Below are positions 1 to 8,179 of a stretch of 64,000 bases of DNA, piece after piece. This DNA comes from a bacterium (lineage in GTDB: Bacteria; Zixibacteria; MSB-5A5; GN15; FEB-12). The stretch is from positions 62,001 through 126,000 of the forward strand of contig JAHLKV010000001.1 in NCBI GenBank assembly GCA_020444475.1, in the 5' to 3' direction. Below the pieces are notes generated by a model. That model was not told the DNA's origin. It worked only from the letters and a program-made list of their open reading frames with translations, and ran no database searches. A program made the translations under genes and the position numbers. Numbering within the stretch: the first letter of the stretch is position 1; every line of letters starts with the position of its first letter.

Positions 1-1
1 T

Positions 2-97
2 GTCGGTGGAGCACTGATTTTTCGAGAAACACTTCGACCGAAAGACATCGCGGTCATAGTTCTCGTAGTGCTTTCACTAATCCTCGTAAGTATTTGA
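2..97 (+). CDS. C-terminal fragment of a membrane transporter (EamA-like), cut by the window edge
   Basis: Only the last 31 codons are present, ending at TGA 95-97. The translation runs from VGGALIFRETLRPKD into a hydrophobic stretch rich in I, V and L. A short charged 'RETLRPKD' loop followed by a final transmembrane helix is typical of the end of EamA/DMT-type transporters, where a GE(R)L motif precedes the last helix. The gene converges on tex, whose stop codon lies seven bases away. The reading is open from the first base. The family call is an inference from one helix and one loop, so another membrane protein family is possible. Confidence 0.45.
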   Translation, partial: VGGALIFRETLRPKDIAVIVLVVLSLILVSI

Positions 98-104
98 TGA
101 TTTG

Positions 105-2246
105 TTAGTTGGCACGATCCCGGCGCATCGACAGACCGATTCGCTTGCGGGGGATATCTACCGTGAGCACGGTCACCGTGACCTTTTGCTGGGGTTTCAC
201 GATCTCACCCGGATCTTTGACGAAGCGATCCGCCAGTTCGCTGATATGGACCAGACCGTCCTGGTGAACGCCGATATCGACAAATGCGCCGAACGCCGTG
301 ACATTGGTGACGACACCCGGGAGGACCATTCCGACTTTCACGTCTTCCATAGAACTGACCGAATCATCAAAAGTGAAGGACTCGTACTCAGCCCGGGGAT
401 CTCTGCCGGGACGGGCTAACTCGGCCATTATGTCCTGAAGGGTCGGCATGCCGACTTTCTCGGTGACGTAGTTCTTGAGGTTAATCTTGCTTCGAAGTTG
501 CTCGTCCTGCATGAGCTGGGTGACGGTACAGCCCAGGTCGGCAGCCATCTTTTCGACCACCGGGTAGCTTTCGGGGTGAACAGCGCTTCGGTCAAGCGGG
601 TGCTTGCTTTCGGCAATTCGGAGGAATCCGGCCGCCTGCTCAAACGCTTTTGGACCGAGTCTTGGGACCTTTTTCAGTTCGGTGCGTGTCGAGAATGGAC
701 CGTTGGTCTCCCGGTAGGTGACGATGTTGGAAGCGAGCGACGGTCCGAGACCCGAAACATAGGTCAGCAGCTCGGAGCTGGCGGTGTTGATCTCGACCCC
801 GACCGAGTTGACGCAGCTCATTACAGTGTCATCAAGTCCCTGACGAAGTTGCCCCTGGTCGACATCGTGCTGATACTGACCGACTCCGATCGACTTGGGA
901 TCGATTTTGACCAATTCGGCGAGGGGATCGAGCAGGCGCCTGCCGATCGAGACGGCGCCGCGGACGGTGACGTCGTGGCTCGGGAACTCCCTGCGAGCCA
1001 CTTCGGAGGCGGAGTAGATCGACGCGCCGGATTCGTTTACCATCTCTATCGATATGTGATCCGGCAGGTTAATCTCTTTCAGGAAAGCGATGGTTTCACG
1101 ACTGGCGGTGCCGTTACCGACGGCGATAACGTTGGTCTTGAATCGTTCGCAGAGAGCCTTGATTTCGACCGCGGCTTCCCGGCGACTCTTCTCGCCGGTG
1201 TGGGGGAAAATGGCGGTGTGGTGTTCGAGTTTGCCTTGTCGGTCGAGACAAACGACCTTGCAACCGGTGCGGAATCCGGGGTCAATGGCCAGCAGGCGCT
1301 TGCGTCCCAGGGGCGGAGACATGAGCAACTCCCGGAGGTTCTCGGCAAACACCCGGATAGCTTCTTCGTCCGCGCGTAATTTGGTTTCGGACCGGATTTC
1401 TGTCTCCATGGCGGGCGCCATGAGTCGTTTGTAGCCATCCACAACGGCCGAATGTACCTGTTCCGAATCGGCGCCGGCACCAGTGACAAACATCTCCCGG
1501 AGTATGTCCAACGCTATCTGCTCGGGAGGAGCGATCTTGAGACTCAGGAAGCCCTCAGTCTCGCCTCGTCGCATAGCGAGAATTCGATGGGAGGGGACAG
1601 TTGCAACAGGCTCCTCCCAGTCGAAGTAATCCGCGTACTTGGCCCCTTCCTGTTCCTTGCCGGAGAGAACTTTCGAATACAGAATGCCCTGGGAAGCGAA
1701 GAGGCTTCGCAGCTTCCCTCGAGCCTCGGCATTTTCGTTGACCCACTCGGCGATAATGTCACGCGCTCCGGACAACGCGTCATCGACCGTCTCTACGCCC
1801 TTTTCGATATCAACGAATGCGCGGGCCTCCTGGAACGGATCCACACCGTCCTGAGCGAAGAGCGCCTCCGCCAGCGGTTCAAGGCCCTTTTCTCGGGCGA
1901 TGGTCGCTCTGGTGCGGCGTTTGGGACGATAGGGGAGGTAAATGTCCTCTAACGCAGCCATCGTAGCGGCAGCGGCTATTTTCGCGCGGAGGTCGTCGGT
2001 CAACAGCTCCCGTTCTTCGAGGGACTCCAGTATGGCTGTGCGGCGCTTCTCCAGTTCCCGAAGCTGAGTAATTCGGTCGCGGATAGCGGTGATTGCGACC
2101 TCATCGAGGCTGCCGGTCATCTCTTTGCGGTAACGGGCGATAAACGGCACGGTAGCGTCATCGTCGAGCAGTCGCACGACTGCAGTGACCTGCCGGGGGG
2201 CGATAGCAAGTTCTTGTGCGATACGTTCGGCAAACACGGTTTCCAT
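105..2246 (-). CDS. tex: Tex family RNA-binding transcription accessory protein
   Basis: The 713-residue protein has the order typical of Tex: an N-terminal helical region starting METVFAERIAQELAI, a YqgF/RNase H-like domain (around LLAIDPGFRTGCKVV), helix-hairpin-helix motifs (SGLGPSLASNIV and KVPRLGPKAFEQAAGF), and a C-terminal S1 RNA-binding domain (GMVLPGVVTNVTAFGAFVDIG). Tex binds RNA through S1 and acts in transcription and RNA quality control in the cytoplasm. The frame is open further upstream to 2333. I chose ATG at 2246 because AGAGGA lies just before it and because Tex proteins begin at this point. The gene stands alone and converges with the fragment at 2-97. Confidence 0.93.
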   Translation of the reverse strand: METVFAERIAQELAIAPRQVTAVVRLLDDDATVPFIARYRKEMTGSLDEVAITAIRDRITQLRELEKRRTAILESLEERELLTDDLRAKIAAAATMAALEDIYLPYRPKRRTRATIAREKGLEPLAEALFAQDGVDPFQEARAFVDIEKGVETVDDALSGARDIIAEWVNENAEARGKLRSLFASQGILYSKVLSGKEQEGAKYADYFDWEEPVATVPSHRILAMRRGETEGFLSLKIAPPEQIALDILREMFVTGAGADSEQVHSAVVDGYKRLMAPAMETEIRSETKLRADEEAIRVFAENLRELLMSPPLGRKRLLAIDPGFRTGCKVVCLDRQGKLEHHTAIFPHTGEKSRREAAVEIKALCERFKTNVIAVGNGTASRETIAFLKEINLPDHISIEMVNESGASIYSASEVARREFPSHDVTVRGAVSIGRRLLDPLAELVKIDPKSIGVGQYQHDVDQGQLRQGLDDTVMSCVNSVGVEINTASSELLTYVSGLGPSLASNIVTYRETNGPFSTRTELKKVPRLGPKAFEQAAGFLRIAESKHPLDRSAVHPESYPVVEKMAADLGCTVTQLMQDEQLRSKINLKNYVTEKVGMPTLQDIMAELARPGRDPRAEYESFTFDDSVSSMEDVKVGMVLPGVVTNVTAFGAFVDIGVHQDGLVHISELADRFVKDPGEIVKPQQKVTVTVLTVDIPRKRIGLSMRRDRAN

Positions 2247-2466
2247 CGAGTCCTCTTGCGATGCGGGTAGGTTCGGAGCCAAAATACGAAAAATCGCGCG
2301 CGGCGCAACCGGGAGGTGGTCCAGAATCCACATTTAGGTCTGTACAGACTGCTTATGGTACCGTATTATTGCTTCGGGCAAACAGTTAAGGGCGCCGTGC
2401 AGGCTCCTGCCCGGAAAAGAGGATATTGAATCGCCGACTACAACTTCAGGAGGGGCAATCCCAAAC

Positions 2467-3939
2467 GTGACAGCCGACGGACAACACATCATTGAACCCC
2501 AGGACAGACTTCCCGAGACTTGCTTAGACGAGCTTTCTTCGCGTATGAAGGAAGCGGCGGCCCGCGCCGGGTGGTCCGAACTCATGCCGGTGCAGGCGCG
2601 CGCTATTCCTTACGTGCTCCACAAGCGAGATCTCATGTGTCAGTCGAGAACCGGCAGCGGCAAGACCGGTGCGTTTGTACTGCCTATCATTGAGCGGATC
2701 GACGCTTCGAACATCGCGACGCAGGCGCTGGTCCTCGTTCCGACGCGGGAACTGGCATCGCAGGTAAGCTCGGATGCAAAGACGCTGGCGGGGAATTCCG
2801 GCGTGCGGGTGGCGTCGGTGTACGGCGGGGTCGGGTACGGCCCCCAGCTGAAAGCCTTCCAGGAGGGGGCTCAGATCGTAGTTGGTACGCCCGGGCGTAT
2901 ACTCGATCATCTCATTCGGAGGACGCTCTCTCTGAATGGGCTCAAGATTCTGGTGTTTGACGAGGCCGACCGGATGCTTTCGATGGGCTTCTATCCGGAT
3001 ATGAAACGGATTCAGGAGTTCCTACCCGATCGGCACAAGATAAACGGATACATGTTCTCAGCGACCTTCCCGTCGCAGGTACTAAGACTGGCGCGGCAGT
3101 TCCTGAGCAAGCCCGAACTGCTGAGTCTGAGCAAAGACCACGTGCATGTCGCGGAAACGGAACACAGCTACTATATCACACCGCCGATGGAGAAGGATCG
3201 CTGTCTGGTGCGGATAATCGAACTCGTCAATCCGGCGTCGGCCATCATCTTCTGCAACACCAAGGCGCAAGTCCATTATGTCAATACCGTCCTCCAGCGA
3301 TTCGGCTATGATGCGGATGAGCTTTCGGCAGACCTGAAGCAGCGTTCCAGAGAAAAGCTGCTGGAGCGGCTTCGCAAAGGTCAGCTTCGTTTTCTCGTTG
3401 CCACCGATCTGGCGGCCCGGGGAATCGATATTCATGAGTTGTCTCACGTCATTCAGTATGAGCCGCCCGAGGATCCGGAATCGTACATTCATCGGGCAGG
3501 GCGAACGGGCCGCGCCGGTGCGACCGGCGAGGCGATCACGCTGGTCTCGGGGCAGGAGCAGTCAGAGCTGATGAGAATCGGTCGACGCTTCTCGATTGAT
3601 TTGCAGCAACGGGAGTTGCCGGCCGATGAGGATGTGGAGCGGGTGGTCGCGGAGCGCCTGACGGCCCTGCTGGAATCTCGCCTTCGTGATCGAGACAAAC
3701 TCCAGGCCGAACGGATGCGACGGTTCCTGCCTCTCACCCGATTCCTGCACGAGTCCGACGAGGGTCAGGCACTGCTGGCGATGATGCTCGACGACTACTA
3801 TCAGCAGACACTGCACGCTCCTCCCGTACCTCCCGAAGAGCCCGTTCCGCCGGAAAAGGGACCGACGGAGAGTGACGACAGACCGATGCAATCCGGGCGG
3901 CCGCGTCGCCGGCGTGGTAAACCGAAACAGAACAGATAA
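2467..3939 (+). CDS. DEAD-box ATP-dependent RNA helicase
   Basis: This 490-residue protein carries the full set of DEAD-box motifs: the Q-motif region (MPVQARAIP), Walker A SRTGSGKT, PTRELA, TPGR, VFDEAD, SAT, and the C-terminal-lobe motif HRAGRTGRAG. It should unwind short RNA duplexes in ribosome assembly or mRNA turnover. The C-terminus is a basic, proline-rich tail ending PRRRRGKPKQNR, a common RNA-binding extension in RhlE/CsdA-type helicases. The start is GTG at 2467, with AGGAGGGG at 2448-2455. It is divergent from tex and followed by a strong hairpin. It cannot be assigned to a named subfamily from sequence reading alone. Confidence 0.93.
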   Translation: MTADGQHIIEPQDRLPETCLDELSSRMKEAAARAGWSELMPVQARAIPYVLHKRDLMCQSRTGSGKTGAFVLPIIERIDASNIATQALVLVPTRELASQVSSDAKTLAGNSGVRVASVYGGVGYGPQLKAFQEGAQIVVGTPGRILDHLIRRTLSLNGLKILVFDEADRMLSMGFYPDMKRIQEFLPDRHKINGYMFSATFPSQVLRLARQFLSKPELLSLSKDHVHVAETEHSYYITPPMEKDRCLVRIIELVNPASAIIFCNTKAQVHYVNTVLQRFGYDADELSADLKQRSREKLLERLRKGQLRFLVATDLAARGIDIHELSHVIQYEPPEDPESYIHRAGRTGRAGATGEAITLVSGQEQSELMRIGRRFSIDLQQRELPADEDVERVVAERLTALLESRLRDRDKLQAERMRRFLPLTRFLHESDEGQALLAMMLDDYYQQTLHAPPVPPEEPVPPEKGPTESDDRPMQSGRPRRRRGKPKQNR

Positions 3940-3959
3940 GTGATCTCTCGAGCCACGAG

Positions 3960-3993
3960 AAACGGGGATCTGCTAAAAGCAGAATCCCCGTTT
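3960..3993. terminator. Bidirectional hairpin terminator
   Basis: The arms AAACGGGGATCTGCT and AGCAGAATCCCCGTTT form a 15-bp stem with one bulged A and an AAA loop, followed on the plus strand by CGTTTTA. It sits between the helicase gene and the convergent dockerin-tagged gene at 4019 and can serve both. The minus-strand side has AGAAA/TTTCTC-like context rather than a long T run, so the plus direction is the stronger one. Confidence 0.8.
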
Positions 3994-4018
3994 CGTTTTA
4001 TCGACGCCCTATATCTGT

Positions 4019-5488
4019 CTATTCACAGCTTGGGTTACACGGAGCCGGAGCCGGTCCACTGAGGAAGAGGTAGTTGACCAGATAGATGAGATCCGACAGG
4101 TCAACGATGCAGTCGGAGCTGCCGTTGGTGTTACAGGCGGCCAGACATGGGGGCTCGGCGCCGAAGTTAAACAGCCAATCCACGTAAGCAATGAGATCGG
4201 ACAGATCAACAGCGCCACCAGGATCGTTGTTGATGTTTCCGGTGAAACCGATACAGCACGGACAGGGATCCGGATCGCACGGTACGTCGTCACCCGCATA
4301 GAGGCCACCCTGGGCCTGGCAGTCCGCTTCGGTCATCTGTGAGCATCCACCGAGCGGGAAGCAGCAGGCGCCGATCGGCTCGCCCATAGATCCGAGCAGG
4401 CAGAGAGAGAGGTCACCGGCCTCAACAGACAGCCCGTCGGTGGAAAGCAGCAGATGAGCGCCGTCCAAACCATAGCCGCTCATCCACAGGAACCAGCACG
4501 TTGAGGCATCGGTCCCCTGAATCGATACCCAGCCGTCCGTTAGTGTAACGGGAGTCGTGAGATCGACTCGGTATTCGTCCAGAGTAAATCCGGAGAAGAG
4601 GAAAGAAGTCGGGGTGCCCGATACGGTAACGTCGAACGTGGCAACATCGGTACCCGGTGCGCCGGCGTCGTCCTCGTAGAAGATGATCTGGAGGTCGCGC
4701 GGGGTCTCGTCGCACTCGGACCAGTTCACCCCGTCGTTGTAGGCGCTGAGAGCCCAGAAGTGAAGGCCTTCAATATCAGCAGCCAGTCCCGAGAAGTTCT
4801 CATATCGAAGCAAGGGACCGCTGTTAAAACCGACGTCACTCACACCGGCCGACCATCCCGCGAACTCGGGAACATGCGTAGACTGGCCAAAGATGGTCGT
4901 GTCGACCGGACAGTAATCCGGCGGGGGATCGCCCGCTGCGATGTCAAGGAAGTAGGTTCCGGATTCAGTGCCGTAGCCGTCGACCACGATGTAGTACGTA
5001 TTGCCCGGTGAGACGAAGATACCGGTCAGCTGGGATTTGTAACCATCGGAACCGCAGGCATCGTCATTACAGGCGTACGGCGAGCCTGCCGTGACAGTGT
5101 TTTCGTAGATGTACAGCTTGGTGTCGTACAGCGATTGGCAGAGCGAGAGGTCGATCCACTCCGCCGTTGCCGGGCTGTACGAATAGACGACATCCGGTGC
5201 GGTCGAGCCGGTGTACGTACAGACCTCATCGTAGTCGTTGGTGTAACCGGTTGTCGTACCGGTGCCGGAAAACGGGAGCGAGGTGATCGCCACGGCATCG
5301 TTCACCGTGTCGCCGCCCTGTTTGGTTACTCCCTGATCCGCCGGTGCGGCTTCGCCGGACGGTGGTGCTTTCTGGTCGATGGTCGAAGAAGTCGCCGTCA
5401 TCGTTCTCTCGACGGCGAAGCCGGCGGCGGTGAGAAGCATACCAACCGCAAGCGCAATGCAGAGAATACGCAGATACGCCCTGATCAT
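4019..5488 (-). CDS. Exported protein with PPC-like domain, Cys-rich module and dockerin-like C-terminal pair
   Basis: The 489-residue protein begins with a signal peptide (MIRAYLRILCIALAVGMLL). Residues ~60-190 resemble a bacterial pre-peptidase C-terminal (PPC) beta-sandwich: LSLCQSLYDTKLYIYE, then a G-N-T-Y-Y-I-V-V-D-G-Y-G core. A second beta-rich domain follows at ~200-370. A cysteine-rich stretch with GACCFPLGGCSQMTEADC comes next, then two dockerin-like units, the second ending C-N-P-S-C-E at the stop. ATG 5488 was chosen over the in-frame TTG at 5500 because GGAGG (5494-5498) sits five bases before it. No catalytic motif is visible. It is probably a secreted binding or structural protein. 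It is the first of six proteins in this window with the same C-terminal tag. Confidence 0.82.
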   Translation of the reverse strand: MIRAYLRILCIALAVGMLLTAAGFAVERTMTATSSTIDQKAPPSGEAAPADQGVTKQGGDTVNDAVAITSLPFSGTGTTTGYTNDYDEVCTYTGSTAPDVVYSYSPATAEWIDLSLCQSLYDTKLYIYENTVTAGSPYACNDDACGSDGYKSQLTGIFVSPGNTYYIVVDGYGTESGTYFLDIAAGDPPPDYCPVDTTIFGQSTHVPEFAGWSAGVSDVGFNSGPLLRYENFSGLAADIEGLHFWALSAYNDGVNWSECDETPRDLQIIFYEDDAGAPGTDVATFDVTVSGTPTSFLFSGFTLDEYRVDLTTPVTLTDGWVSIQGTDASTCWFLWMSGYGLDGAHLLLSTDGLSVEAGDLSLCLLGSMGEPIGACCFPLGGCSQMTEADCQAQGGLYAGDDVPCDPDPCPCCIGFTGNINNDPGGAVDLSDLIAYVDWLFNFGAEPPCLAACNTNGSSDCIVDLSDLIYLVNYLFLSGPAPAPCNPSCE

Positions 5489-5662
5489 ATGAACCTCCAA
5501 TGAAGACGTGAATCAATGCTTGTCTTGCTATCGGAAATCAGGACCGGTTGTCCTGAATCAGTTGTTCTAAACGATCTGGGTGCTCGGGAGGGTAATCGCC
5601 AAGAATGAAGAGCCAGTGCAATCGCCCTGTGAATTGTCCACGCCCAAAAACCTCAGTGCTAA

Positions 5663-5690
5663 AATATACAACATAGTCCGCATTTGTCAA
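5663..5690 (-). promoter_or_regulatory. Sigma70-type promoter for the gene at 4019-5488
   Basis: On the minus strand TTGACA (5685-5690) and TATATT (5663-5668) are separated by 16 bases in a locally AT-rich stretch. This leaves an untranslated leader of about 165 bases before ATG 5488. The match to consensus is good, but no transcription start is known. Confidence 0.6.
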
Positions 5691-5713
5691 CGAGTAGGAT
5701 ATTGGACAAGAAA

Positions 5714-5745
5714 GACGGGGACGACCAATTGAGGTCGTCCCCGTC
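5714..5745 (-). terminator. Hairpin terminator after the papain-like peptidase gene
   Basis: GACGGGGACGACC (5714-5726) pairs perfectly over 13 bp with GGTCGTCCCCGTC (5733-5745) around a six-base loop. Read on the minus strand, it is followed by TTTCTTGT. It lies 24 bases beyond the stop of the gene at 5769. Confidence 0.85.
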
Positions 5746-5768
5746 GCAGCTTAAGCTAACGGACGTGC

Positions 5769-7997
5769 TTATTCGCAGTTCGGATCGCAGGCTGTCGGCG
5801 CCGGTCCACCCAGGAAGAGATAGTTGACCAGGTAGACGAGGTCCGACAAATCGACTTCACAGCCGATATCACCGTTGGTATTGGCTTCCGCCGTACATAC
5901 CGGCGCCGGTCCACCCAGGAAGAGATAGTTAACCAGGTAGATAAGATCGGACAGATCTACCGTGTCTCCTACATCTCCATTGGTGTTTCCGGTAGAGCCG
6001 ACACAGCAGCCCAGACCGGTGACGACCGCACCGGCGATATCCGCCGGCTCGAAGCTGCCGGCTTCGACCTCGATCAGCGGGAAGTGATCCGGGAGATAGC
6101 CACCGACATCGATCGGGTTGCTGCCCGACGGCGCACCTGGCGGTATCTTGAAATAGACCGTGAACACAGGACCGTCACCGACCGGCAACATCCCGTCGGG
6201 TTCCTTCGTGACCATATCGATAAAATACGTTGCCCGATAGTGACCGCCATCCCAATGAATCCACTGCTGGTAGGTGCAGTCATCCGTACGACATCCGGCC
6301 GTGCTGAAGGAATCGATAGACAGGTTCAAATCACCCGCCCAGTTGATCGGGATAGTCAGGGATCTCACCGGGATGTGGTTGGCCAGGACGAAGTCTACCC
6401 GGACCGACTGACCGGGAACGCCGGAGACTTCGGTTGCGGAGAGCGTGTCAGCAAAGGCCATGACGATGCTCTCACCAAAGCTCGAGTATTCTTCGCCCCC
6501 CATGGTCACGGTCATGGTGACATCGTAGGCGCCGGCCTCGGTATAGGTGTGAGTCGGGGACTGCTGATCCGATGAGCCACCGTCACCGAAATCCCAGTAC
6601 CAGGATTCGGCGGATCCAAACGCAGCGCCGTCAAACTGCACTTCCAATGGGACGGGACCGAAGTTGTTGGTGGCGTCCATTGAGCACATTTCGTCGGCGA
6701 GACCTTTGATGCAGAAATTGGCCGTGGAGTTGAACGTGGTCAGATCGACCCATTCCGTGCCCCAGCGGTAGAAGCTCTCGCCCGGGTTAGCGGATGATTC
6801 CACGATGGTGCGATACTTGGCGCCGAGGAGAACGGGGACATCGGACGTCCGGTCAAAGGGGTGACCGCCCTTGGAAAGTGAGACATAGATATAGAAATCG
6901 TCGCCGCCGGTCAGATGGACCGCGGGATCGAGGTCGATGGTGTGAAAACCGGTGAACTCGATCATCCCGGAGGTGGAGCCGATTTCATTCTCCAATTCGC
7001 CGTCCACGAAGTCGTTGTAGATCCTCACGATGTAGTCAACGCTGTCGGCCGCCGTGAAGAAGCTCACCGCACTGAGCTTCTCGCCGTTGTCGGCGACGAA
7101 GGCGTTGAAGGCTTCGACGGCATCGACCTTCGTGTCGCGCCAGCCGTGGTAGTCATGGTAGTACACTTTGTCCCATGCGAACGGCTCGACATCCTGGAAC
7201 GAGATGGCTCCCATTTCAGGATCATGGCCGGCGTGTTTGTCGTAGTAGGAGATCCAGAAGTAGCCACTCAATCCCCAGGAACTGCCCCAGCTGTTCTTGC
7301 AGAGCCAGGCGCCGTTCTGAGAGGCCTGCGTGTCCTTGTTGTCATCCCAGCCCACAATCGCGATCGCATGATTCGGGTCAAGAGTGCTGCTTGGCGGCTG
7401 GTAATGGACGTAGTTGTAGTTGATGAAGGAGCCATCGTAGCACATGCAGGTCCCCATGACGCCTTCATCCATGACCTTTTGCTTGATTAGATTGATCCGT
7501 TCCAGGTTGCTGCCGACGGTGTACCACTCGATGTTTCGAGCGTAGTAATAGTGGTAGCTGGTGTCGGTCCGATCGGGGGCCGAGAAGTAGCTCTGGCCGT
7601 CGATATCCCTGACCGCGCCTTCGCCCCGGCTCAGGTAGGCCGAGGTGACCCGGTAGTCGCCGCCCTGATGGACCTCGAGACCGGCACCGTCGGGTGGATC
7701 TATATCATCATTGTTATGATCGTTGAAGCCATTCCACCAGTCGAGATGATACTCTGCCAGATTAGGCTCTCCGGATTCGCCCGCGGCCGCCCAGAGACCG
7801 GTCATGAGCAGATTGCCTTCCATGGCGGCCATTGCGCCGTGGGTCCAGCAGGTCCCGCCGGACTGGGATTTCACCGATGTTACGTAGTTGTGGCCGTTGT
7901 AGTTACGAAGATCGAACGTAGTAGGCGGGGTCTGCCCGCTCGACCACGCGGCGCAGCATAGGGTGAGGACGAGAAGAATGCAGTAGATACGACTCAT
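5769..7997 (-). CDS. Exported papain-like (C1) peptidase with PKD, cohesin-like and dockerin-like domains
   Basis: The protein has 742 residues with a signal peptide ([21 protein letters not shown]). A C1-type peptidase domain follows directly. It has the oxyanion Gln45 and nucleophile Cys50 in [11 protein letters not shown], His210 in [13 protein letters not shown], and Asn235 in [10 protein letters not shown]. There is no propeptide of normal length. A beta-rich domain resembling the lectin-like domain often attached to these peptidases spans ~270-435. A PKD domain ([23 protein letters not shown]) covers ~438-518, a cohesin-like domain ~519-662, and two dockerin-like units end CDPNCE at the stop. 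ATG 7997 has GGGAG about nine bases upstream. The frame is open to 8111, but only 7997 gives a signal peptide. It shares its module order with the M28 peptidase upstream. The likely role is extracellular protein degradation. Confidence 0.87.
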   Translation of the reverse strand: MSRIYCILLVLTLCCAAWSSGQTPPTTFDLRNYNGHNYVTSVKSQSGGTCWTHGAMAAMEGNLLMTGLWAAAGESGEPNLAEYHLDWWNGFNDHNNDDIDPPDGAGLEVHQGGDYRVTSAYLSRGEGAVRDIDGQSYFSAPDRTDTSYHYYYARNIEWYTVGSNLERINLIKQKVMDEGVMGTCMCYDGSFINYNYVHYQPPSSTLDPNHAIAIVGWDDNKDTQASQNGAWLCKNSWGSSWGLSGYFWISYYDKHAGHDPEMGAISFQDVEPFAWDKVYYHDYHGWRDTKVDAVEAFNAFVADNGEKLSAVSFFTAADSVDYIVRIYNDFVDGELENEIGSTSGMIEFTGFHTIDLDPAVHLTGGDDFYIYVSLSKGGHPFDRTSDVPVLLGAKYRTIVESSANPGESFYRWGTEWVDLTTFNSTANFCIKGLADEMCSMDATNNFGPVPLEVQFDGAAFGSAESWYWDFGDGGSSDQQSPTHTYTEAGAYDVTMTVTMGGEEYSSFGESIVMAFADTLSATEVSGVPGQSVRVDFVLANHIPVRSLTIPINWAGDLNLSIDSFSTAGCRTDDCTYQQWIHWDGGHYRATYFIDMVTKEPDGMLPVGDGPVFTVYFKIPPGAPSGSNPIDVGGYLPDHFPLIEVEAGSFEPADIAGAVVTGLGCCVGSTGNTNGDVGDTVDLSDLIYLVNYLFLGGPAPVCTAEANTNGDIGCEVDLSDLVYLVNYLFLGGPAPTACDPNCE

Positions 7998-8052
7998 AGC
8001 CAAGTACTCCCGTGTGACGCACGACTTGGGGTTTATGGAGCTAGTTGTCAAT

Positions 8053-8080
8053 AATATACGGCATACCGGCAGGAATCCAA
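8053..8080 (-). promoter_or_regulatory. Putative promoter of the papain-like peptidase gene
   Basis: TTGGAT (8075-8080) and TATATT (8053-8058) are 16 bases apart on the minus strand, upstream of the start at 7997. The same hexamers and spacing recur before the M28 peptidase gene at 10502-10529, which raises the likelihood that this is a real shared element. Confidence 0.42.
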
Positions 8081-8124
8081 GACGATTATCCTCTGTGACG
8101 GCGCATCGCAAACTTTACGAAAAC

Positions 8125-8148
8125 GGGGATTGCCGGACGGCAATCCCC
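8125..8148 (-). terminator. Hairpin terminator after the M28 peptidase gene
   Basis: GGGGATTGCC (8125-8134) pairs perfectly with GGCAATCCCC (8139-8148) around a four-base loop. On the minus strand it is followed by GTTTTCG. It lies about 30 bases past the stop at 8180. Confidence 0.75.
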
Positions 8149-8179
8149 ATTCAAATCGACGGGCTCAGGACGTTTTGTT

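Noticed and set aside
498..1379. 293-codon plus-strand frame within tex
   Set aside because: It is a shadow of tex, a complete and conserved protein on the other strand.
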